Part shown: positions 1-5,213 of the stretch, in pieces
Numbering within the stretch: the first letter of the stretch is position 1
Layout of the letters: each line of letters opens with the position of its first letter
Assembly (NCBI GenBank): GCA_007133055.1
Contig: SLNM01000120.1
Location: 1 to 7,911, forward strand
DNA: 7,911 nt
DNA from: Lentisphaeria bacterium
GTDB lineage: Bacteria; Verrucomicrobiota; Lentisphaeria; Oligosphaerales; PUNB01
Direction: 5' to 3'
Notes under the pieces: generated by a model
The model's input: only the letters and a program-made list of their open reading frames with translations
Databases searched by the model: none
What the model was told of the DNA's origin: nothing
Program-made: the position numbers and the translations under genes

Positions 1-1
1 G

Positions 2-49
2 TTCAGAAAAACGGGAAAACTTTAGTTTTATGGTACAGTATCCCCTGAA
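2..49. terminator. Possible weak hairpin region beyond the amrA stop
   Basis: Nested short inverted repeats lie just past the 3' end of the minus-strand amrA gene: TTCAG (2-6) with CTGAA (45-49), GGG (13-15) with CCC (42-44), and AAAAC (16-20) with GTTTT (25-29). On the minus strand a T-rich run follows. The inner stem is all A-T except one pair, so this would be a weak terminator at best. The window starts here, so whether another gene follows on the minus strand is not visible. Confidence 0.2.
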
Positions 50-53
50 TCTT

Positions 54-638
54 TTAACTTGCATTGCCTTTGCGCTCCGGTATCTCTCTGAAAACCCTGG
101 CCTCGAACACTTGCAGACGTGCATCCGGCTGGCGCCATGCGTCTTTCGGCAGCCCCGCCTTGCCGGCCAAATGATCAAGGGTCTCTTCCCTGCCCCAGCC
201 CTGCTGGACCGCCACCTGCGGCAGATAGACCGCCCGCTGTCCGCCCTTGGCCAGGATAATGCCATGCCGGCCCACTTGAAACTCCGCCGGATCACCGATT
301 TCACGCGCCGGGGTCAGCACCGATATTTCGATGTCAACCCGGGCCAGTTCATCCTGAGCCAGAGGCGGGAATCGGGGGTCGCTGAAGGCGGCTCTGACCG
401 CATTGCTCATTGCGTTCCGCCACAAAGGCTCCGTCGATTCCAGGCTGCCAATGCAGCCGCGCAGGTCACGACCACGATGCAAAGACACAAAACATGCACC
501 AGCCCGGAGCAAGGCCGGCGGCAGTTCGGGCGGAATAGAGAAGCGTCTTCCGCCCAGCCTGTCCTCGATGGACCGCCGAGCAATGCGCAACAGCAATTCA
601 CCCTCCTCCCGCGACAACAGTTCATCGTTTCTCTTCAT
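54..638 (-). CDS. amrA: AMMECR1-domain protein (AmmeMemoRadiSam system protein A)
   Basis: This 194-residue protein belongs to the AMMECR1 family, small soluble proteins found in all domains of life. The family hallmark LRGCIG is at residues 59-64, with the conserved downstream segments FSDPRFPPL (about 85-93), the EISVLTP strand (about 103-109) and the YLPQVAVQQGW region (about 138-148). The length matches the bacterial members. The molecular function of the family is not settled. In bacteria and archaea it is recurrently encoded with a MEMO-like protein and a radical SAM enzyme, which suggests joint action, perhaps in protein or RNA modification (inference). The start codon overlaps the stop of the upstream MEMO gene as ATGA, and the sequence before it (GAGCC) is a poor ribosome site, so translation is probably coupled. 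The stop is TAA, showing that this genome uses TAA for termination. No radical SAM gene is visible, but it could lie beyond the left edge. Confidence 0.93.
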   Translation of the reverse strand: MKRNDELLSREEGELLLRIARRSIEDRLGGRRFSIPPELPPALLRAGACFVSLHRGRDLRGCIGSLESTEPLWRNAMSNAVRAAFSDPRFPPLAQDELARVDIEISVLTPAREIGDPAEFQVGRHGIILAKGGQRAVYLPQVAVQQGWGREETLDHLAGKAGLPKDAWRQPDARLQVFEARVFREIPERKGNAS

Positions 639-1510
639 GGCTCAACAAAACTCATGCTGACATAGCTGACGCAGTGATGGTAGTCGCCGGTACGGTCGCC
701 CGAGCGAGTGTAGTCCAGCAGCTTCGGCTCAATGTTGTCGGCTCCGACCGTCTTCAGTGCGAACAGTAAAAGACTGATCGGAACGCTTCCGCAGATTGTG
801 GCTTCGGTTCTGTCTAAATACTCGATAAATCCGCGCGGATTTTTCTCTTTGATCATGTCCACGGCACCGAGATCCAATTGTCGCAGATTCTCAGGGATGT
901 CCTCGGCAAAGGGCAGATACCCGAAGGCGGAGCCATAGTGAGTGAAATCACTGCTGATCACCCATAGGTTGCTTGGATGCCACAAGTGATCGGCCAGGAC
1001 TTGGGCAGCCGGTTGCAGACGGTGCGACTCAACTTGCCCGCAGACCAGCGGAACCAGAGCGGTGTCAGCCAGTGCTGTCTGCAAAAAAGGCAGTTGCACT
1101 TCCAAAGCATGCTCCCGGCGATGCGCGTCCTGACGCAGGGAGAACAGGGGCGAGGCGTCGGCCAGTTGCCGGCAAATATCCTGATCGACCGGGATTTCGC
1201 CGAGCGGCGTTTGATAAGCGCGGTAGGAGCCAATGGCAATGGTGCGAAAGGGAACGCTGTGAGCGGGAGCCAACACCACAACCCGCTCATACCGGGCACT
1301 GATCCTGGTCAGCAATCCGTAGGCGCAACCCGCCGTATCGCCGGAAAAGAAATAACCGGCGTGCGGCACCAGCAAAGCACGCACTCTGCCGCCCGCATCC
1401 GCCGGCGCCAGGGACAGCGCCCGTTCCAACGTCGCCGCCAGTTCCGACGGGGCGGACGGATAGAATTGCCCGGCCACCATCGGAGGATGCAGGTCAGTGA
1501 AGATATTCAT
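635..1510 (-). CDS. amrB: MEMO-like protein (AmmeMemoRadiSam system protein B)
   Basis: This 291-residue protein is a full-length MEMO family member, a fold related to class III non-haem iron dioxygenases. Visible family segments are the N-terminal AGQFYP (13-18), PHAGY followed by FSG (49-57), LAPAHS (80-85), HALEVQLPFLQ (134-144), ISSDFTHYG (185-193) and ICGSVPI (239-245). His50, His84 and Cys240 occupy the positions of the His, His and Cys metal ligands described for human MEMO1, so metal binding is expected. It is the first gene of a minus-strand pair with amrA, overlapping it by four bases, which supports co-translation and a shared task. A GGGG stretch about seven bases before the ATG could serve as ribosome site. 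Upstream is a 635-bp gap to the divergent permease gene. No convincing sigma70 promoter is visible; an AT-rich stretch at 1521-1536 is the best place for one. The biochemical role in bacteria remains inference. Confidence 0.94.
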   Translation of the reverse strand: MNIFTDLHPPMVAGQFYPSAPSELAATLERALSLAPADAGGRVRALLVPHAGYFFSGDTAGCAYGLLTRISARYERVVVLAPAHSVPFRTIAIGSYRAYQTPLGEIPVDQDICRQLADASPLFSLRQDAHRREHALEVQLPFLQTALADTALVPLVCGQVESHRLQPAAQVLADHLWHPSNLWVISSDFTHYGSAFGYLPFAEDIPENLRQLDLGAVDMIKEKNPRGFIEYLDRTEATICGSVPISLLLFALKTVGADNIEPKLLDYTRSGDRTGDYHHCVSYVSMSFVEP

Positions 1511-1753
1511 AGCTTAACCCCGATTTTGATATACTACAACTGACGCATTACGGCGCATGCGCCATGCGAATGGCTTTTCTGATCAAAGCATCATTACTAT
1601 ATCACATGATTCAGAACAGTGCAAAAAAAGGCATCACTTGAAACCAACAATCACAAAACGATTGCGGCGGACGATTCTTGTCCGTGATCGTGGATTCGCA
1701 CTGTGCGTCGCACGCAGACAGGCCAACCGGCATGATATTCAGCTACCCCGTTT

Positions 1754-1813
1754 GAGTACAGGCTTCAGCCTGCCCCTCGGGAACTCGGAACGCACAGCTT
1801 GAAGGCTGGACTC
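1754..1813. repeat. Imperfect 19-bp inverted repeat of dispersed-repeat type
   Basis: The left arm GAGTACAGGCTTCAGCCTG (1754-1772) and the right arm at 1795-1813 are inverted copies matching at 15 of 19 positions, separated by 22 bases. The left arm also contains its own hairpin, CAGGC-TTCA-GCCTG (1759-1772). Phrases of this kind, with a 'gagt-caggct-tcag-cctg' core, resemble dispersed intergenic repeats in large repeat-rich bacterial genomes. That resemblance is from memory and cannot be tested from one window. Confidence 0.4.
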
Positions 1814-1910
1814 ATACCGCGCGATGAAAGCACGCATTTACCCAAAATAGGCAATGCGCAAAATGGGTAATTGTGAGGGTGTGAAAAAGGGACGGGGGCA
1901 GATTTTGAAC

Positions 1911-1939
1911 CGCGAATGGATGCCAATCCGCGCGAATGG
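1911..1939. repeat. Short direct repeat CGCGAATGG
   Basis: The 9-mer CGCGAATGG occurs at 1911-1919 and again at 1931-1939, a spacing of 20 bases. It follows a G-rich phrase (GGGACGGGGGCAG, 1889-1901). Two copies only; it may be part of a dispersed intergenic repeat family, but it is too short to interpret alone. Confidence 0.35.
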
Positions 1940-2030
1940 GAACAAATTTAACAGCAGAAGCATTGCCATTGCATTCCCATCATTGTTTGCCTTGCCATCT
2001 GTCAGACAGTACAGTACTACACTCCAGCCA

Positions 2031-2130
2031 CTAGTGTCGTGTCACGCTTCAAAAGTTGCATTGGATGGGACTATTTTGGATGCAGGCAAGTTTTGACCAA
2101 TGCGACGTTTGAAGCGTGACACGACACCAG
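2031..2130. mobile_element. 100-bp MITE-like element with 34-bp terminal inverted repeats
   Basis: The left arm (2031-2064, beginning CTAGTGTCGTGTCACGCTTC) and the right arm (2097-2130, ending GAAGCGTGACACGACACCAG) are reverse complements at 31 of 34 positions, with mismatches at arm positions 3, 24 and 27. The 32-bp centre (2065-2096) codes for nothing obvious. Long, near-perfect terminal inverted repeats around a short non-coding core are what non-autonomous transposable elements (MITEs) look like, or alternatively a large protein-binding or cruciform palindrome. I see no clear target-site duplication: the flanks are AGCCA on the left and CCTGA on the right. The element ends 15 bases before the TTG start of the permease gene, so it very likely influences that gene's transcription or leader RNA. 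Confidence 0.6.
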
Positions 2131-2145
2131 CCTGATTAATACAGT

Positions 2146-3231
2146 TTGTCTAAAATGATTGCCGCCAGCTCCAGCAAACAAAGAACCATTCTTCTTCTCA
2201 TCCTGGCCGGGCTCGCCTTGACGGCTCTGTTTTCCGGTCCGATGCTGGGAGAGCGCTTCATTTCACCGCGCATGCTGAGGGATGGGCAGTTTGCCTTGGA
2301 GCGGGATATTTTCTGGCAGCTCCGAGTACCGCGAGTATTGGTGGCTTTTCTGGCGGGCGGTGGCCTGGCGGTCAGCGGGATGGCTTTTCAGGGGATGTTT
2401 CGCAACCCCCTGGCTACCCCTTTCACACTAGGCGTTTCGAGCGGCGCCTCGCTGGGCACGGCCTTGTTCATCCGCTTCGGCTCGATTCTCGGTGCTCTTG
2501 GCTGGGCTGGGCGCAGCGTTGCCGGCTCCGGGCACTGGTCAGCGCTTGATTTCACGCTTTCCATGCTCGGTGTCTCCGCCGGTTCCATGGCCGCCTTTGC
2601 CGGCGCCCTGGGCACTTTGTTTCTGGTCTACGGAATAACTCGATGGCGCGGCGGGTTCTCCAGCGCCACCCTGCTGCTGGCGGGGGTGGCGGTCTCTTTT
2701 TTCTTCTCCAGCCTGATTCTTTTTATCCAGTACCTGTTCGAGGCGCAGCATTCATTCGCCATGATGCGATGGATGATGGGCTCCCTGGAAACTGACGGCT
2801 ACCGGCCGGTGCTGAACCTCCTTGTCTTCGTCGGCGCCGGGGCGGTTATCATACTCACCTTAAGTCATGAGCTTAATTTATTGCTGACCGGCGATGATTT
2901 GGCGATTAGCCGGGGTGTGGCGGTCAGGCGGGTCAAGCGTCTGATTTTTTTCGCCGCCTCCCTGATGGTCGGAGGGATTGTCTCCCTGTGCGGCCCGATC
3001 GGGTTTGTCGGGATGATGGTGCCGCACATTTGCCGGCTCACCATTGGCAGCGACCACCGCTGGCTAACCCCTGCCGTCATCCTGGGAGGCGGAACCTTTT
3101 TAATCGTCTGCGACCTGATCTCGCGAACCATACTTACTACCGCAGTCCTGCCCGTCGGCATTATCACAGCGCTGCTTGGCGGGCCCTTCTTTCTATGGCT
3201 GCTCATGCAGAATCGCGGATTCACACGGTGA
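2146..3231 (+). CDS. FecCD/BtuC-family ABC transporter permease
   Basis: This 361-residue protein is an inner-membrane permease of the family that imports iron-siderophore, haem or cobamide complexes with a binding protein and an ATPase. The first membrane helix is at about 14-32. The conserved block RVPRVLVAFLAGGG (60-73) runs into SGMAFQGMFRNPLATP (77-92) and GVSSGAS (96-102). WMMGSL (209-214) and the segment LAISRGVAVRRVKR (252-265) leading to GPIGFVGMMVPHICR (283-297) match the region that contacts the ATPase, and LPVGIITALLGGPFF (335-349) is the usual C-terminal helix. About ten membrane helices are expected. The start is uncertain: TTG at 2146 or ATG at 2155, since an in-frame TAA at 2137-2139 excludes anything further upstream. 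Neither has a Shine-Dalgarno sequence. No ATPase or binding-protein gene adjoins it on either side, so partners must be encoded elsewhere. The substrate cannot be told from sequence. Confidence 0.93.
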   Translation: MSKMIAASSSKQRTILLLILAGLALTALFSGPMLGERFISPRMLRDGQFALERDIFWQLRVPRVLVAFLAGGGLAVSGMAFQGMFRNPLATPFTLGVSSGASLGTALFIRFGSILGALGWAGRSVAGSGHWSALDFTLSMLGVSAGSMAAFAGALGTLFLVYGITRWRGGFSSATLLLAGVAVSFFFSSLILFIQYLFEAQHSFAMMRWMMGSLETDGYRPVLNLLVFVGAGAVIILTLSHELNLLLTGDDLAISRGVAVRRVKRLIFFAASLMVGGIVSLCGPIGFVGMMVPHICRLTIGSDHRWLTPAVILGGGTFLIVCDLISRTILTTAVLPVGIITALLGGPFFLWLLMQNRGFTR

Positions 3232-3278
3232 CACGCGATGACCGGATAGATGAAAGAACAGGACAGACAGTATAGAAG

Positions 3279-3306
3279 TTGCATTATGATTAAACTCATA
3301 TATACT
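3279..3306 (+). promoter_or_regulatory. Candidate sigma70-type promoter for mreB
   Basis: TTGCAT (3279-3284) and TATACT (3301-3306) are separated by 16 bases in an AT-rich stretch after the permease stop. The -10 matches consensus at five of six positions; the -35 at only three. It would give mreB a leader of about 130 nucleotides. This is the best promoter-like sequence in the gap, but it is unproven. Confidence 0.35.
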
Positions 3307-3355
3307 GCTTTCCAGTCTGAATTATTGACCCTGCGGACGGCAATTCAGGCTGGCG

Positions 3356-3400
3356 GCGCATAAACTGGCCTGATTAATCCAGGCGAATTCGGCCATGCGC
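3356..3400 (+). promoter_or_regulatory. Palindromic motif in the mreB upstream region
   Basis: GCCTG-ATTAATC-CAGGC (3368-3384) is a perfect 5-bp inverted repeat around a 7-base centre. It is enclosed by GCGCAT (3356-3361) and ATGCGC (3395-3400). The core recurs before the permease gene at 2130-2144 (GCCTGATTAATACAG; 14 of 15 identical to 3368-3382). It could be a regulator-binding site or part of a folded mRNA leader. It lies downstream of the candidate promoter and 47 bases before the mreB start. Confidence 0.35.
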
Positions 3401-3446
3401 TGTTATTTCAATATTTTCAAAACTCCAAAGAGAAAGAGCCGATATT

Positions 3447-4517
3447 ATGTTTTCATACTTCAAGCGTGCTCTTAATTTTTTCTCCCACGACATCGGAATT
3501 GACCTGGGCACCGCAACCACCCTGGTTTATGTGCGGGACAACGGCATTGTGCTCGAGGAACCCTCGGTAGTGGCGATTCAAACTGAGACCAACAAAGTGC
3601 TGGCCGTTGGTTTGGAGGCCAAACGCATGCTGGGCCGGACACCGGGCAACATTCGCGCCATCCGTCCGCTCAAGGACGGTGTGATTGCCGACTTTGAGAT
3701 CACCGAGGAAATGCTTCGCTACTTCATACGACGCGCCCGCGGGCAAAGCAAGCTGGTCAAGCCAAGAGTTTTGGTGGCGGTGCCTTCGGGCATTACCGAG
3801 GTGGAGACCAGGGCGGTTATTGAGAGCGCCGAGCGGGCCGGCGCCCGCGAGGGCGAAGTCCACCTGGTCGAGGAGCCGATGGCCGCAGCCATCGGGGTCG
3901 GCATTCCAGTCCAGGAACCGTCAGGGCACATGATCGTCGATGTCGGCGGCGGCACCACCGAAGTGGCGGTGATTTCTCTGGCCGGAATCGTCGAGTCCCG
4001 TAGCATTAAAACGGGCGGGGACAGCATGGACGCAGCCATCATCCAGTACCTTAAACGAGCCTATAGCGTATTGACCGGGGAACGAAGCGCCGAGCAAATA
4101 AAAATTGACATCGGCAGCGCCTACAAGCTCGACGAGGAGGTGGACATGGAAATCAAGGGCCGTGATTTGATGGGTGGCCTGCCCAAGAGCATACAAGTGT
4201 CCTCCGAGGAGATTCGAGAGTCTCTGATGGAACCGGTTACCAAAGTGGTTGAGGCTGTGCGCATGACACTGGAACGATGTCCGCCGGAATTGGCGGCCGA
4301 CCTCATCGACCACGGCATTGTGGTGGCCGGCGGCGGCGCCCTGCTGCGCGGACTCGACCGTCTGCTGTCGGAGGAAACCGGCCTGCCAGTGGTGATTGCC
4401 GATTCGCCAATCTCCGCCGTGGTCAAAGGCACCGGCGTAATGCTGCAGGAGATGGATACTCTGTCCCGCGCCCTGCGCGCCTCCTCCAGCAGCGGCGGTC
4501 GCCGCTGGCGCCGCTGA
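3447..4517 (+). CDS. mreB: Rod-shape-determining protein MreB, actin-like
   Basis: This 356-residue protein is MreB, the bacterial actin homologue that polymerises on the inner face of the cytoplasmic membrane and directs lateral cell-wall synthesis by the rod complex. The actin-family nucleotide-binding motifs are all present: phosphate-1 IGIDLGTATT (16-25), AVPSGITEVE (111-120), the LVEEPMAAAIG segment (140-150), phosphate-2 DVGGGTTEVAV (165-175) and the adenosine motif GIVVAGGGALLRG (290-302). The N-terminus MFSYFKRALNFFSH looks like an amphipathic membrane-targeting helix. The C-terminus ends in an unusual Ser/Gly/Arg-rich tail (about 347-356). The purine-rich AAAGAG at 3433-3438, eight bases before the ATG, is a modest ribosome site. 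The usual partners mreC, mreD, mrdA and rodA do not follow; a palindromic repeat and a cupin gene do, so mreB appears to stand alone here. Confidence 0.97.
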   Translation: MFSYFKRALNFFSHDIGIDLGTATTLVYVRDNGIVLEEPSVVAIQTETNKVLAVGLEAKRMLGRTPGNIRAIRPLKDGVIADFEITEEMLRYFIRRARGQSKLVKPRVLVAVPSGITEVETRAVIESAERAGAREGEVHLVEEPMAAAIGVGIPVQEPSGHMIVDVGGGTTEVAVISLAGIVESRSIKTGGDSMDAAIIQYLKRAYSVLTGERSAEQIKIDIGSAYKLDEEVDMEIKGRDLMGGLPKSIQVSSEEIRESLMEPVTKVVEAVRMTLERCPPELAADLIDHGIVVAGGGALLRGLDRLLSEETGLPVVIADSPISAVVKGTGVMLQEMDTLSRALRASSSSGGRRWRR

Positions 4518-4551
4518 TGGCACGCAAGCGCCCCCCGCCGCATTAGTAAGA

Positions 4552-4675
4552 ACAGGGAATTGCGAAATGCAGATTTCGTAGGGCGAGAATCCGTCTCGCC
4601 CAAGCGAATCGAGCCTGGTCGGGACAGATTCCCAACCTACAATTGGCTCGATTCGCACATTTCGCAATTCTCTGT
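4552..4675. repeat. 124-bp nested palindrome able to form a three-way junction
   Basis: Three stems nest exactly. The outer arms ACAGGGAATTGCGAAATG (4552-4569) and CATTTCGCAATTCTCTGT (4658-4675) pair at 17 of 18 positions. Inside are two hairpins side by side: GGGCGAGA/TCTCGCCC (4581-4588 and 4594-4601, perfect, 5-base loop) and GCGAATCGAGCC/GGCTCGATTCGC (4604-4615 and 4645-4656, perfect 12 bp). The second is further closed by GGT/ACC (4617-4619 and 4635-4637) and GGGA/TCCC (4621-4624 and 4630-4633). It lies between mreB and the cupin gene and has no coding content. It may be a dispersed palindromic repeat or MITE, and in RNA would act as a strong 3'-end structure for the mreB message. There is no T-run, so it is not a classical intrinsic terminator. 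Confidence 0.65.
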
Positions 4676-4701
4676 AGCAAGTACAATGGGAGAACAACAG
4701 C

Positions 4702-5064
4702 ATGATCAGGCGCGAAGGCAGTTACAGAACCGAGATGCGGGAGAACATGCGGGGCGGCCAGGGTAAAATAAAAATCGAACACCTGTGGCAGCCTGAGGAG
4801 ATGGAGCACCGGGCCCGCCTTTTCGCAAGACTGACCATTGAACCCGAATGCGGCATCGGCTTTCACGAACACCTGGGGGAGGCCGAAGTTTTTGTTGTAA
4901 TCAGCGGGCAGGCCAAAATGATGGACCATGACCAGGAGGTAATCCTGCGTGCCGGGGACACTATTCTGACCAGCGAATCGGGCCATGCGGTCGAAGCAAT
5001 CGGCGATCAGCCATTGATTATGCTGGCAGTTATTCTCAATCATTTGCAAAAGGAAAATTGTTGA
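4702..5064 (+). CDS. Small single-domain cupin protein
   Basis: This 120-residue protein is a single-domain cupin, a small beta-barrel that usually holds one metal ion. Motif 1 is G-x-x-FHEH followed by E (His55, His57, Glu62), ending in VISGQ (66-70). Motif 2 is AGDTILTSESGH (84-95), supplying His95. Thus all four usual ligands (3 His, 1 Glu) are present. The N-terminal MIRREGSYRTEMRENMRGG is typical of a stand-alone cupin group of unknown substrate. A GGGAGA sequence (4688-4693) eight bases before the ATG is a good ribosome site and supports this start. TACAAT at 4682-4687 resembles a -10 box but is too close to the start to be convincing. The gene is flanked by structured elements on both sides and is probably a separate unit. 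No neighbouring gene points to its role; it could be an enzyme or a small-molecule sensor. Confidence 0.88.
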   Translation: MIRREGSYRTEMRENMRGGQGKIKIEHLWQPEEMEHRARLFARLTIEPECGIGFHEHLGEAEVFVVISGQAKMMDHDQEVILRAGDTILTSESGHAVEAIGDQPLIMLAVILNHLQKENC

Positions 5065-5082
5065 TTATATTACATAGGCTTG

Positions 5083-5106
5083 TTGCCGGAGAGCTGCTTG
5101 CGGCAA
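5083..5106 (+). other. Stem-loop downstream of the cupin gene
   Basis: TTGCCG (5083-5088) and CGGCAA (5101-5106) form a perfect 6-bp stem around a 12-base loop, starting 19 bases after the cupin stop. No T-run follows. It competes with the palindrome at 5099-5120, since both use 5101-5106, so only one can form in RNA. Confidence 0.35.
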
Positions 5107-5120
5107 GTTAACTTGTCGCA
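5099..5120. promoter_or_regulatory. 22-bp palindrome, possible operator upstream of purC
   Basis: TGCGGCAAGTT / AACTTGTCGCA is a palindrome matching at 10 of 11 half-site positions; the mismatch is G opposite T, which would still pair in RNA. It overlaps a weak promoter-like arrangement, TTGCGG (5098-5103) and CATAAT (5119-5124) with a short 15-bp spacer. The symmetry suits a dimeric repressor site controlling purC, but it does not closely match the E. coli PurR box as I remember it, so the regulator is unknown. Confidence 0.35.
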
Positions 5121-5138
5121 TAATGGGTCTTCGGAACA

Positions 5139-5183
5139 GCCTCAGTAGAACGCTGAGCGGGCTTCCCGTGGAGGCGTTTTTTT
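5139..5183 (+). terminator. Terminator-like structure in the purC leader
   Basis: GCCTC (5139-5143) pairs with GAGGC (5171-5175), directly followed by G and seven T (5177-5183), as in an intrinsic terminator. Within it CGGG-CTT-CCCG (5158-5168) forms an inner hairpin. An alternative pairing, CTCAG (5141-5145) with CTGAG (5153-5157), uses part of the outer stem and would disrupt it. Just upstream, C(TTCG)G at 5129-5134 would make a very stable tetraloop. It sits 30 bases before the purC start, so it either ends the cupin transcript or attenuates purC. Confidence 0.45.
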
Positions 5184-5213
5184 ATTTAACAAGTGCGTTG
5201 AAAGGATTGCAGA

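Larger units (their letters stand above)
1511..2145. other. Gene-free divergent intergenic region rich in repeats
   Basis: This 635-bp gap separates the minus-strand amrB from the plus-strand permease gene. Short open frames exist, but none resembles a known protein or has a good ribosome site. It contains a perfect 12-bp palindrome GGCGCATGCGCC (1552-1563), an imperfect 19-bp inverted pair (1754-1813), the inverted pair TTACCCA/TGGGTAA (1838-1844 and 1864-1870), a 9-bp direct repeat CGCGAATGG (1911-1919 and 1931-1939), the palindrome CTGTCAGACAG (1999-2009) and a 100-bp inverted-repeat element (2031-2130). The region looks like a landing zone for dispersed repeats rather than a decayed gene. 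The promoters of both flanking genes must lie here if they are transcribed independently, but I cannot place them confidently. Confidence 0.7.

Noticed and set aside
30..665. Plus-strand open frame of 211 codons over amrA
   Set aside because: amrA on the minus strand has clear AMMECR1 motifs; the plus-strand frame shows none.
1557..1802. Small open frame of 81 codons in the amrB-permease gap
   Set aside because: No ribosome site, no recognisable domain, and it runs through an inverted repeat.
1854..2096. Small open frame of 80 codons running into the 34-bp inverted repeat
   Set aside because: It includes repeat sequence and ends inside the MITE-like element; no family resemblance.
1511..2145. 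CRISPR array
   Set aside because: The repeats here are inverted or occur only twice, with no regular repeat-spacer pattern and no cas genes in the window.
3250..3363. 37-codon open frame between the permease and mreB, possible remnant of an ATPase gene
   Set aside because: The peptide shows no ABC motif, lacks a ribosome site, and overlaps the candidate mreB promoter.
3921..4703. Minus-strand open frame of 260 codons covering the end of mreB and the palindrome
   Set aside because: It is opposite mreB, crosses the palindromic element, and shows no recognisable motif.
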